Assembly: GCA_050486445.1 (NCBI GenBank)
Contig: JBJHDH010000016.1
Coordinates: 1-64,000, forward strand
DNA from: Euryhalocaulis sp050486445
GTDB lineage: Bacteria; Pseudomonadota; Alphaproteobacteria; Caulobacterales; Maricaulaceae
Reading direction: 5' to 3'
DNA length: 64,000 nucleotides
Part shown: one piece after another, positions 57,997-64,000 of the stretch
Layout of the letters: each line of letters opens with the position of its first letter
Position numbering within the stretch: the first letter of the stretch is position 1
Notes under the pieces: generated by a model
Seen by the model: the letters and a program-made list of their open reading frames with translations, nothing else
Told to the model about the DNA's origin: nothing
Database searches by the model: none
Translations under genes and position numbers: made by a program

Positions 57997-59427
57997 TTAG
58001 TCCAAATAGCAGACGGCGCGGGCCGCCTTCACGATGTCCGCCGTTCCGGGCAGCGACAGCGCCTCCAGATTCGCGGCATAGGGCAGCGGCACATCGGCCT
58101 GGAACACGCGGGCGGGCGGCGCGTCGAGATAGTCAAAGGCTTCCGCGACCACGCGCGCGGCGATCTCCGCGCCCACGCCCATGGCGCCCCAGCCTTCCTC
58201 GCAGCAGACAAGGCGGTTGGTCTTTTTCACGCTTTCCACCACTGTTTCGTGGTCCAGCGGGCGCAGCGAGCGCAGGTCGATCACCTCCGCCTCCACGCCC
58301 ATGCCGGAAAGCTCCTCAGCCGCCTCCAGCGCGAATTTCACCATGCGCGAGTGCGCGACCAGCGTAACGTCGCCGCCCTCGCGGCGGATGCGCGCCTTGC
58401 CGATGGGCAGCACCCAGTCTTCCCAGTCCGGAACCTCGCCCTCATCGCCGTAGAGCAGCTCGTGCTCCAGCACCAGCACCGGGTTGGGATCGCGGATCGC
58501 GGCTTTCAGCAGGCCCTTGGCGTCGGCCGCGTCATAGGGCGCCACGACCTTCAGGCCGGGCACATGCGCGTACCATGCGGAATAATCCTGGCTGTGCTGG
58601 GCCGCCACGCGCGCCGCCGCGCCGTTCGGCCCGCGGAAGACGATGGGGCATCCCATCTGGCCGCCGGACATATAGCGCGTCTTGGCCGCCGAATTGATGA
58701 TCTGGTCCATCGCCTGCATCGCGAAATTCCAGGTCATGAATTCCACCACGGGCTTCAGCCCGGCCATCGCCGCGCCGATGCCAAGGCCCGCGAATCCATG
58801 CTCGGTGATCGGCGTATCGACCACGCGCTTTGGCCCGAACTCATCCAGCAGGCCGCGGCTCACCTTGTAGGCGCCCTGATATTCCGCGACCTCTTCGCCC
58901 ATCAGGAACACGCGCCCGTCGCGGCGCATCTCCTCGGCCATCGCATCGCGCAGCGCGTCGCGGATCGAGGTTTTCGACCACGTGACGCCTTCCGGCGGTG
59001 TCGGGTCGCTGGCGGCTGGCGCGGCTTTCGGCGCCGGACGCGCGCGGTCTTCGCCGCCGGTCGCCCCCTCGGCCTCTCCCGGCGCCTCGTGCGGCGCTTT
59101 CGCCTCGGCCGCGGCTTCGCGCGCGCCGCCGCCATGCGCGGCGGAACCGTTCAGCCCGCCGGTCTCGATGGCGCTGGCGTCCTCGCCCTCGTCCAGCAGC
59201 ACGGCGATGGGCGTATTGACCTTCACGCCCTCGGCGCCTTCCTGCACCAGAATCTTGCCGAGCACGCCTTCATCGACGGCCTCGACTTCCATGGTCGCCT
59301 TGTCGGTTTCAATTTCGGCGATCACGTCGCCGGCCTTGATGGTGTCGCCTTCGCTCTTGAGCCATTTGGCGAGCGTGCCCTCTTCCATCGTGGGCGAAAG
59401 CGCGGGCATGGTGATTTGCGTCGGCAT
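57997..59427 (-). CDS. pdhB: Pyruvate dehydrogenase E1 beta subunit with N-terminal lipoyl domain
   Basis: A 476-residue protein. An N-terminal lipoyl domain (1-80, lipoylated Lys in ETDKATMEV) is followed by an Ala/Glu/Pro-rich linker (about 85-140), then the E1-beta transketolase-like domain (about 150-476) with RDALRDAMAEEMRRD, FLMGEEVAEYQGAYKVSRGL and PITEHGFAGLGIGAAMAGL. A lipoyl-bearing E1-beta is known in alphaproteobacteria. I prefer ATG 59427 with GGAGG ten bases upstream. A GTG nine bases earlier overlaps the pdhA stop (GTGA) and is possible. Together with E1-alpha it decarboxylates pyruvate and reductively acetylates lipoate. Confidence 0.96.
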   Translation of the reverse strand: MPTQITMPALSPTMEEGTLAKWLKSEGDTIKAGDVIAEIETDKATMEVEAVDEGVLGKILVQEGAEGVKVNTPIAVLLDEGEDASAIETGGLNGSAAHGGGAREAAAEAKAPHEAPGEAEGATGGEDRARPAPKAAPAASDPTPPEGVTWSKTSIRDALRDAMAEEMRRDGRVFLMGEEVAEYQGAYKVSRGLLDEFGPKRVVDTPITEHGFAGLGIGAAMAGLKPVVEFMTWNFAMQAMDQIINSAAKTRYMSGGQMGCPIVFRGPNGAAARVAAQHSQDYSAWYAHVPGLKVVAPYDAADAKGLLKAAIRDPNPVLVLEHELLYGDEGEVPDWEDWVLPIGKARIRREGGDVTLVAHSRMVKFALEAAEELSGMGVEAEVIDLRSLRPLDHETVVESVKKTNRLVCCEEGWGAMGVGAEIAARVVAEAFDYLDAPPARVFQADVPLPYAANLEALSLPGTADIVKAARAVCYLD

Positions 59428-59432
59428 CTCTC

Positions 59433-60491
59433 TCACGCCTCCGCCAGAACGTCGGTCCAGAGTTCGGACGGGTCCGGCTCGGGACTTTCCTGCGCGAACG
59501 CGGCGGCGTCGTTCACCCGCGCCTTGATGTCGCGGTCGATGGCTTTGAAATCGTCCTCGCCGGCGTATTTCTTTTCGATCAGCAAGGCGCGCAGCCGTTC
59601 GATCGGGTCGTGCTTTTCGCGCATGTCCTGCACTTCTTCCTTGGTGCGGTATTTGGCCGGGTCGGACATCGAGTGCCCGCGATAGCGATAGGTCTGCGCC
59701 TCCAGCACATAGGGGCCCTCGCCGCTGCGCGCATGGGCGGCGGCTTTGGCGGCGGCCTCGCGCACGGCCAGCACGTCCATGCCGTCCACCTGCGCGCCGG
59801 GAATGCCGAAGGCCTGGCCGCGCGCATAGAGCGCGCTGGCGTTGGCCGCCGCGCGCTGCACCGAGGTGCCCATGCCGTAGCGATTATTCTCGATCACGAA
59901 CACGACCGGCAGTTTCCACAGCGCGGCCATGTTGAAGGCCTCATAGACCTGACCCTGATTGCTGGCGCCCTCGCCGAAATAGGTCGTGCAGATATTGCCG
60001 GTCTCTTCGTATTTGCAGGCGAAGGCGAGGCCCGCGCCGATGGGAACCTGCGCGCCGACGATGCCGTGCCCGCCGAAGAAATGCTTCTCGGTCGAGAACA
60101 TGTGCATCGAGCCGCCCTTGCCGCGCGAATAGCCGTCGATGCGGCCGGTCAGTTCGGCCATCACCCCGCCCGGGTCCATGCCGCAGGCCAGCATATGGCC
60201 GTGACAGCGATAGCCGGTGACGACCTTGTCGCCCTCATGGAGGACAGACTGGATGCCCGTCACCACCGCTTCCTGGCCGATATAGAGGTGGCAGAAGCCG
60301 CCAATCAGGCCCATGCCGTAAAGCTGGCCGGCCTTCTCCTCAAAGCGCCGGATCAGCAGCATGTCCCGATAAAGATCGAGCGCCGTTTCCTTGGTCAGCG
60401 CGGCGGGGGCCGCCGGGGCGGACTTGCCCGGCTCCGTTTTGCCGCGCGCGGGACGTTTGGCCGGTTTCCGGGCCTTTTTCTGATCCGCCAT
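59433..60491 (-). CDS. pdhA: Pyruvate dehydrogenase E1 alpha subunit
   Basis: A 352-residue ThDP-dependent subunit. A Lys/Ala/Pro-rich N-terminal tail (about 1-30) precedes the enzyme. Motifs include LYRDMLLIRRFEEKAGQLYGMG, GFCHLYIGQEAVVTG, GYRCHGHMLACG, RGKGGSMHMFS and the ThDP-binding GDG..N-type element seen here as YFGEGASNQGQVYEAFNMA, ending NNRYGMGTSV. The phosphorylation-loop region RYRGHSMSDPAKYRTKEE is also conserved. GGGAGAGA precedes the start. It is the first gene of the pdhA-pdhB-pdhC-lpdA group; ftsB lies upstream on the same strand with about 100 bp between. Confidence 0.96.
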   Translation of the reverse strand: MADQKKARKPAKRPARGKTEPGKSAPAAPAALTKETALDLYRDMLLIRRFEEKAGQLYGMGLIGGFCHLYIGQEAVVTGIQSVLHEGDKVVTGYRCHGHMLACGMDPGGVMAELTGRIDGYSRGKGGSMHMFSTEKHFFGGHGIVGAQVPIGAGLAFACKYEETGNICTTYFGEGASNQGQVYEAFNMAALWKLPVVFVIENNRYGMGTSVQRAAANASALYARGQAFGIPGAQVDGMDVLAVREAAAKAAAHARSGEGPYVLEAQTYRYRGHSMSDPAKYRTKEEVQDMREKHDPIERLRALLIEKKYAGEDDFKAIDRDIKARVNDAAAFAQESPEPDPSELWTDVLAEA

Positions 60492-60593
60492 TCTCTCCCT
60501 CAGGCGTGCGCCCGGCGGACGCCGGGGGGAGTCGGCGGTGTATCAAGCCCCAATAGGGCCCGTAAAGCGTTGCATGCCGCCCTGACGCCGATT

Positions 60594-60920
60594 TTAGTTT
60601 GGGTGCGAAGAAATTCCGTCCAGCCGGATCACATATTCGTCCGGCCGCGCGACGTTAAGCATGTCGCGCGCCCGCTCGTCGATCAGGTCCAGATCCAGGC
60701 TGGCGTCACGCAGCCGGCTTGCGCGGTTTTCAAGCTGCGCCCGCTCGGCGCGCACAATGGCCAGCTCGGCCTCCAGTTCGCCGATCCGGTCATTATAGGC
60801 GGCCCAGGCCAGCATGCCCTGCTCACCATTCAGCCCGTGATAGCCGAAATAGAACACCAGCCCGGCCAGCAACACGGTTGGTATGGCCTTCCTGATCGCG
60901 CGCACGCCTCGTAACCCCAC
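60594..60920 (-). CDS. ftsB: Cell-division protein FtsB/DivIC family (septum formation initiator)
   Basis: A 108-residue bitopic membrane protein. A short basic N-terminus precedes one helix (IPTVLLAGLVFYFGYHGLNG), then a periplasmic coiled coil (NDRIGELEAELAIVRAERAQLENRASRLR) and the short C-terminal family segment LDLIDERARDMLNVARPDEYVI. It works with FtsL and FtsQ in activating septal wall synthesis. Location upstream of pdhA is conserved in alphaproteobacteria. The start appears to be GTG 60920; the ribosome-binding site is weak, and a GTG five codons later is possible. A CCCGGCG/CGCCGGG stem lies in the spacer to pdhA, without a T-run. Confidence 0.9.
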   Translation of the reverse strand: MGLRGVRAIRKAIPTVLLAGLVFYFGYHGLNGEQGMLAWAAYNDRIGELEAELAIVRAERAQLENRASRLRDASLDLDLIDERARDMLNVARPDEYVIRLDGISSHPN

Positions 60921-61042
60921 GTCAGCCTACCCACGCCTGCGTCCGGCGGCGTTGATGGCGCCGGACTCGCATGGCGCAGCATCGCCCGCCCAGCCTTAGC
61001 GTTTCGCTAAACGGCGTGGTTAGCGAAAGCTGAACGTCCCGC

Positions 61043-61489
61043 TCACTGCTCCAGGAACGCAATCCCGTAATAACAGGACGACGCGAGGCATCGCGCCATG
61101 GACGCCGCCAGGCTGTGCGGCCCGCTCTCGGTCGCGACATAGGTCACGACGGGCACGGCGTCCGGCAGGATGTCCTGCGCGAGCAGCGCCCCGCGCGGAT
61201 CGTAGAGAGACAGGTCGAGATCGCCGCAATCCGCGTCGCAAGCGCCGATAAAGGCATATTGCACGCCCTCGGTCAGATTCACGACCAGATCGTCCCGCGC
61301 CCCATTCCTCAGATTGCCGACATGCCGGGGACGGTCGTCGACGCGCCAGCCCTGGCCAACATAGACCCCCTGCATGGCGTCGATCTGATCGTTCACCTGC
61401 TCAACATAATAGACCGGGTTGAGAAGCGTCTCGCACGCACTCACCAGCGGCGCCAGAACCAGCGCCGCCGCCACAAATTTCAATCGCAT
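61043..61489 (-). CDS. Putative lipoprotein, paralogue of the next gene
   Basis: A 148-residue protein. I set the start at ATG 61489 (GCGGAGGGGAAG upstream), which gives a lipoprotein signal ending LVSAC. The mature part shows GWRVDDRPRHVGNLRNGARD, then YAFIGACDADCGDLDLSLYDPRG and a C-terminal strand with two cysteines (MARCLASSCYYGIAFLEQ). This layout resembles PPC-type beta-sandwich domains. It is clearly related to the following secreted protein, sharing (E/Q)YA...(A/G)(V/A)CD..CGDL.L.LYD. Function unknown; periplasmic or outer-membrane anchored. It is co-directional with its paralogue, 69 bp apart, probably one operon. Confidence 0.75.
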   Translation of the reverse strand: MRLKFVAAALVLAPLVSACETLLNPVYYVEQVNDQIDAMQGVYVGQGWRVDDRPRHVGNLRNGARDDLVVNLTEGVQYAFIGACDADCGDLDLSLYDPRGALLAQDILPDAVPVVTYVATESGPHSLAASMARCLASSCYYGIAFLEQ

Positions 61490-61558
61490 CTTCCCCTCCG
61501 CCCGCCACGGCCAATATATGGGCGCCCGCGACAGTGACAAGGATTATGTCGCGGCAGC

Positions 61559-62113
61559 CTAGTCGGGAAATCCGGCGAAGGCGGTCCCGCCCTCGGCGCG
61601 GGGATTGGGCCGGCGCGACTGCATCCCGCCGGGTTGCAGCGCCGCCGGTGTGCTGGCTGGCCGCGAAAACACCGCGACACTATAGGCGCAAGCCTCGTCC
61701 GCGCAGTCGATCATGCGCACGGCCAGTTCATAGCGTTCACGCTCGGCAGGAGTGACTTTCACCACAGGCAGGCCGGCGTCGCGGCAATCCGCCGTCACCA
61801 GCGTATCCGCGCTGTCATAGAGAAACAGGCTGAGATCGCCGCATTGCTCGTCGCACACCGCGGCGATGGCGTATTCGGTTCGCGGGTTCAGAAACAGCGG
61901 CACAGACCCGGTCTGCGAATCGCGCAGCACGCCGGGATTCAGCTTGCGCGCCAGCGTCCAGCCTTCGCCCTCCAGCGTCAGCGGCGTGAATTCGATCTGG
62001 GCGCGCGCCCGGTCCGGCCATGCCTCTCCGGCGGAAATCTCATCGGCAAAGGCCGCCCCGGCGCCCATGACGGGCGCGGCGAACAGAAACGCAACGGCGG
62101 CCAGATGGCGCAT
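61559..62113 (-). CDS. Secreted PPC-like beta-sandwich protein
   Basis: A 184-residue exported protein. I set the start at ATG 62113 (GGGAGG upstream), opening a signal peptide of about 24 residues ending AAFADE. The mature part contains WTLARKLNPGVLRDSQTGSVPLF, YAIAAVCDEQCGDLSLFLYDS and RYELAVRMIDCADEACAYSVAVFSR, with three cysteine pairs. The chain ends with a Pro/Gly/Arg-rich tail. It parallels the lipoprotein downstream strand for strand, so the two arose by duplication. No known function. A weak Pho-box-like direct repeat lies 46 bp upstream of the start. Confidence 0.78.
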   Translation of the reverse strand: MRHLAAVAFLFAAPVMGAGAAFADEISAGEAWPDRARAQIEFTPLTLEGEGWTLARKLNPGVLRDSQTGSVPLFLNPRTEYAIAAVCDEQCGDLSLFLYDSADTLVTADCRDAGLPVVKVTPAERERYELAVRMIDCADEACAYSVAVFSRPASTPAALQPGGMQSRRPNPRAEGGTAFAGFPD

Positions 62114-62158
62114 CGCATGCCTCCCTTGCCGCGATCTTTGGAGTCGCGCTCGGGGAAT

Positions 62159-62176
62159 ATTACACGAACGTAACAA
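62159..62176 (-). promoter_or_regulatory. Possible Pho-box-like direct repeat
   Basis: On the minus strand TTGTTAC-GTTC-GTGTAAT: two 7-base units with the 11-base period of Pho boxes but poorer agreement than the element at 32616. It lies upstream of the secreted paralogue pair. Weak; listed because of the similar geometry. Confidence 0.2.
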
Positions 62177-62238
62177 AGGTTCCAAGCGCCGATGCGGAAT
62201 ATCGCCCGGCGCGCCAGATTTGTGCCCAGGTGTGTGCG

Positions 62239-63519
62239 TCAGCCCTGACCGGCCAGGAAGTCCCGCCCGGCATAAAGGGCGATGTCGTCCAGCTCCTCCT
62301 CGATCCGTAGAAGCTGATTGTATTTCGCCGTGCGGTCAGAGCGGGCCAGCGAGCCGGTCTTGATCTGGCCGCAGCCGGTCGCCACCGCCAGATCGGCGAT
62401 GGTCACGTCCTCGGTCTCGCCGGAGCGATGCGATATCACCGCGCCATAGCTGCTGCGCCGGGCCATATCCACCGCATCCAGAGTCTCGCTCAACGTACCG
62501 ATCTGATTGACTTTTACAAGAATAGCGTTGGCTATGCCACGACCGATCCCGTCGGCCAGCCGCGCCGGATTGGTGACGAACAGGTCGTCGCCGACAAGCT
62601 GCACGCGCGCGCCCAGCACCTCGGTCAGCGCCGCCCAGCCCTCGAAATCGTCCTCGCCCATGCCGTCTTCGATAGAGACAATGGGATAGGCGCCGGCCAG
62701 CTCTTCCAGATAGCGCACATGCTGCTCCGGGGTCAGACTTTTGCCCTCGCCCTCAAGCACATACTTCCCACTCTTGAAGTATTCCGTAGAGGCGCAATCC
62801 AGCGCCAGCGCCACATCCTCGCCCGGCTTCAACCCGGTCTCGGATACCGCTTCAAGAATAAAATCAATCGCTTCACGCGCGCTCTTGAGGTTTGGCGCAA
62901 ACCCGCCCTCGTCGCCGACATTGGTGTTGTGGCCGGCTTTTTTCAGGCGCGCTTTCAGGGCGTGAAACGTTTCCGCTCCCATGCGCAGCGCCTCGGCAAA
63001 GCTCTCCGCCCCCAGCGGCATCACCATGAATTCCTGGATGTCGATGGGATTGTCGGCGTGCGCGCCGCCATTGAGGATATTCATCATCGGCGCAGGCAGC
63101 ACGCGCGCATTGGCCCCGCCGACATAGCGGTAGAGCGTCGTATCCTGGGAATCCGCCGCCGCCTTCGCCACGGCCAGCGAGACGGCCAGAATGGCGTTGG
63201 CCCCCAGCCGCGCCTTGTTCGGGGTTCCGTCCAGCGCAATCAGCACCTGGTCGATGCGGCGCTGGTCCTCGGCGTCAAAGCCGGACAGCGCGTCGGCGAT
63301 CTCGCCGTTCACCGCCTCCACGGCGGCCAGCACGCCCTTGCCGGCGTATCGCGGCCCGCCATCGCGCAGCTCGTGCGCCTCATGCGCCCCGGTAGAGGCG
63401 CCGGACGGCACGGCGGCGCGGCCGACAGAGCCGTCCTCCAGCACCACGTCGGCTTCCACGGTCGGGAACCCCCGGCTGTCCAGGACTTCCCGGCCGAGAA
63501 TATCGACGATGGCGGTCAT
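62239..63519 (-). CDS. eno: Enolase
   Basis: A 426-residue cytoplasmic glycolytic enzyme that interconverts 2-phosphoglycerate and phosphoenolpyruvate. It has REVLDSRGFPTVEADV at the N-terminus, GAHEAHELRDGG (the mobile loop has Gly-Ala-Ser-Thr-Gly before it), NGGAHADNPIDIQEFMVMP, GDEGGFAPNLKS, the metal ligands in LALDCASTEYF and SIEDGMGEDDFEGW, the catalytic lysine in LVKVNQIGTLSETLD and SHRSGETED. GGAG precedes the start. Length is normal. It lies downstream of rpmF on the same strand, separated by a palindromic repeat that probably ends the rpmF transcript. In many alphaproteobacteria eno neighbours the ftsB-pdh cluster, as here. Confidence 0.98.
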   Translation of the reverse strand: MTAIVDILGREVLDSRGFPTVEADVVLEDGSVGRAAVPSGASTGAHEAHELRDGGPRYAGKGVLAAVEAVNGEIADALSGFDAEDQRRIDQVLIALDGTPNKARLGANAILAVSLAVAKAAADSQDTTLYRYVGGANARVLPAPMMNILNGGAHADNPIDIQEFMVMPLGAESFAEALRMGAETFHALKARLKKAGHNTNVGDEGGFAPNLKSAREAIDFILEAVSETGLKPGEDVALALDCASTEYFKSGKYVLEGEGKSLTPEQHVRYLEELAGAYPIVSIEDGMGEDDFEGWAALTEVLGARVQLVGDDLFVTNPARLADGIGRGIANAILVKVNQIGTLSETLDAVDMARRSSYGAVISHRSGETEDVTIADLAVATGCGQIKTGSLARSDRTAKYNQLLRIEEELDDIALYAGRDFLAGQG

Positions 63520-63547
63520 GGACGCATCTCCGCTCCTGCCACCGCAG

Positions 63548-63602
63548 CCTCATCCTGAGGAGCGGCCCCGGCCCCGGTCGGGGCCGCGTCTCGAAGGACG
63601 AC
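63548..63602 (+). repeat. Palindromic repeat family 2, copy next to rpmF
   Basis: CCTCATCCTGAGGAG, then a long inner stem (GCGGCCCCG pairing with CGGGGCCGC), then GTCTCGAAGGACGA. It has the same outer blocks as the copies inside pdhC, with a different inner stem. It lies 3 bases after the rpmF stop and could act as the 3' hairpin of its mRNA. Confidence 0.78.
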
Positions 63603-63605
63603 CGC

Positions 63606-63785
63606 CTAGTCCCGGGGTTTCAGGACTTGCTTGCCCTTGTACATGCCGCTTTTCAGATCGACATGGTGCGGGCGCTTCAGTTCGCCGCTGTCCTGATCCT
63701 CGACATAGGTCGGGGCGGCCAGCTTGTCGTGCGCGCGCCGCATGCCACGGCGCGAGGGGGTGGTTTTCCGCTTGGGGACGGCCAT
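63606..63785 (-). CDS. rpmF: 50S ribosomal protein L32
   Basis: A 59-residue ribosomal protein. It begins MAVPKRKTTPSRRGMRRAHD, the invariant L32 N-terminus, and ends DLKSGMYKGKQVLKPRD, the alphaproteobacterial C-terminus. I chose ATG 63785, where the family starts and AGGAGAAAC lies upstream; the same frame continues to 63875 without support. It lacks the zinc-binding cysteines found in some L32 proteins. The gene is separate from plsX/fabH, which accompany it in many other bacteria; what lies upstream is beyond the window. Confidence 0.97.
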   Translation of the reverse strand: MAVPKRKTTPSRRGMRRAHDKLAAPTYVEDQDSGELKRPHHVDLKSGMYKGKQVLKPRD

Positions 63786-64000
63786 GGCCGTTTCTCCTGG
63801 GTCTGGAATCGAAAAGGGCGGCGCAGGCGCCGCCAAAGCTGCGCGGGACATACATAAAACCCCGCCCCGGCTCAAGAGCCGGGCGCCGGGGCCAGACTGA
63901 CGCAGGACTGGAAGAGATTCTGGGCCCGGACGCCTGGCGTGTTATGATAGTTAAGCGGCCCGTTCATGTGAGGCGCGCGGCTTCACGCTACTGATTGGAT
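63786..64000. other. Right edge, upstream region of rpmF
   Basis: No complete gene is visible. The stretch should hold the rpmF promoter; on the minus strand TTAACTATCATAAC (about 63941-63954) is AT-rich relative to the surroundings and could contain a -10 box. A GGCGCAGGCGCC repeat lies just before the gene. A gene may begin beyond the right edge. Confidence 0.3.

Noticed and set aside
60500..60560. CCCGGCG/CGCCGGG stem between ftsB and pdhA as a terminator
   Set aside because: Only a two-base loop and no T-run; could be chance in GC-rich DNA.

Overview
The window comes from the chromosome of a GC-rich alphaproteobacterium. The cluster order ftsB-pdhA-pdhB-pdhC-lpdA, an E1-beta subunit carrying its own lipoyl domain, a PopA-like c-di-GMP effector and a TonB-receptor/PepSY pair point towards Caulobacterales, Maricaulales or Hyphomonadaceae-type bacteria. 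The taxon is inferred from gene content only. I see no rRNA, tRNA, CRISPR array, prophage or insertion sequence.

Left part (1-11.9 kb): the potassium uptake pair trkA-trkH; a small hypothetical gene closed by a strong bidirectional terminator; then what looks like a secretion system of its own. A Slam-type outer-membrane barrel (TPR + DUF560) is two bases upstream of a 1027-residue signal-peptide protein made of a FecR domain and three TbpB-like modules. Divergent from this pair are a sensor kinase with a PDZ-like periplasmic domain, its NarL-type regulator and a second stand-alone LuxR-type regulator. This is the most unusual locus of the window.

Middle (12-39 kb): an RND efflux pump (inner-membrane pump and lipoprotein adaptor, no outer-membrane factor); a giant autotransporter of about 4200 residues built from roughly 50 glycine-rich repeats; a LigM-type tetrahydrofolate-dependent O-demethylase divergent from an FMN-dependent L-lactate dehydrogenase; a TonB-dependent receptor with a PepSY membrane protein behind a candidate Pho box; and an orphan MacB/FtsX-type permease.

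Right part (39-64 kb): agmatine to putrescine (aguA-aguB); a circularly permuted ATP-grasp gene followed by an alpha-E/transglutaminase fusion (uncharacterised peptide-modification cluster); an SCOT-type CoA transferase; a YihY/BrkB membrane protein; a PopA-like regulator; malic enzyme; a PQQ quinohemoprotein dehydrogenase; a lower-GC PLD-nuclease-like gene that looks transferred; the complete pyruvate dehydrogenase operon; ftsB; two related secreted proteins; enolase; and ribosomal protein L32. Between yihY and popA, three consecutive perfect stem-loops ending in a terminator suggest an unannotated small RNA on the minus strand.

Two families of dispersed palindromic repeats occur in the right half. 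One of them has been captured twice, in opposite orientations and in frame, inside the linker of the PDH E2 gene. Start codons were chosen from ribosome-binding sites and domain boundaries; many long open frames opposite GC-rich genes were judged to be shadows.
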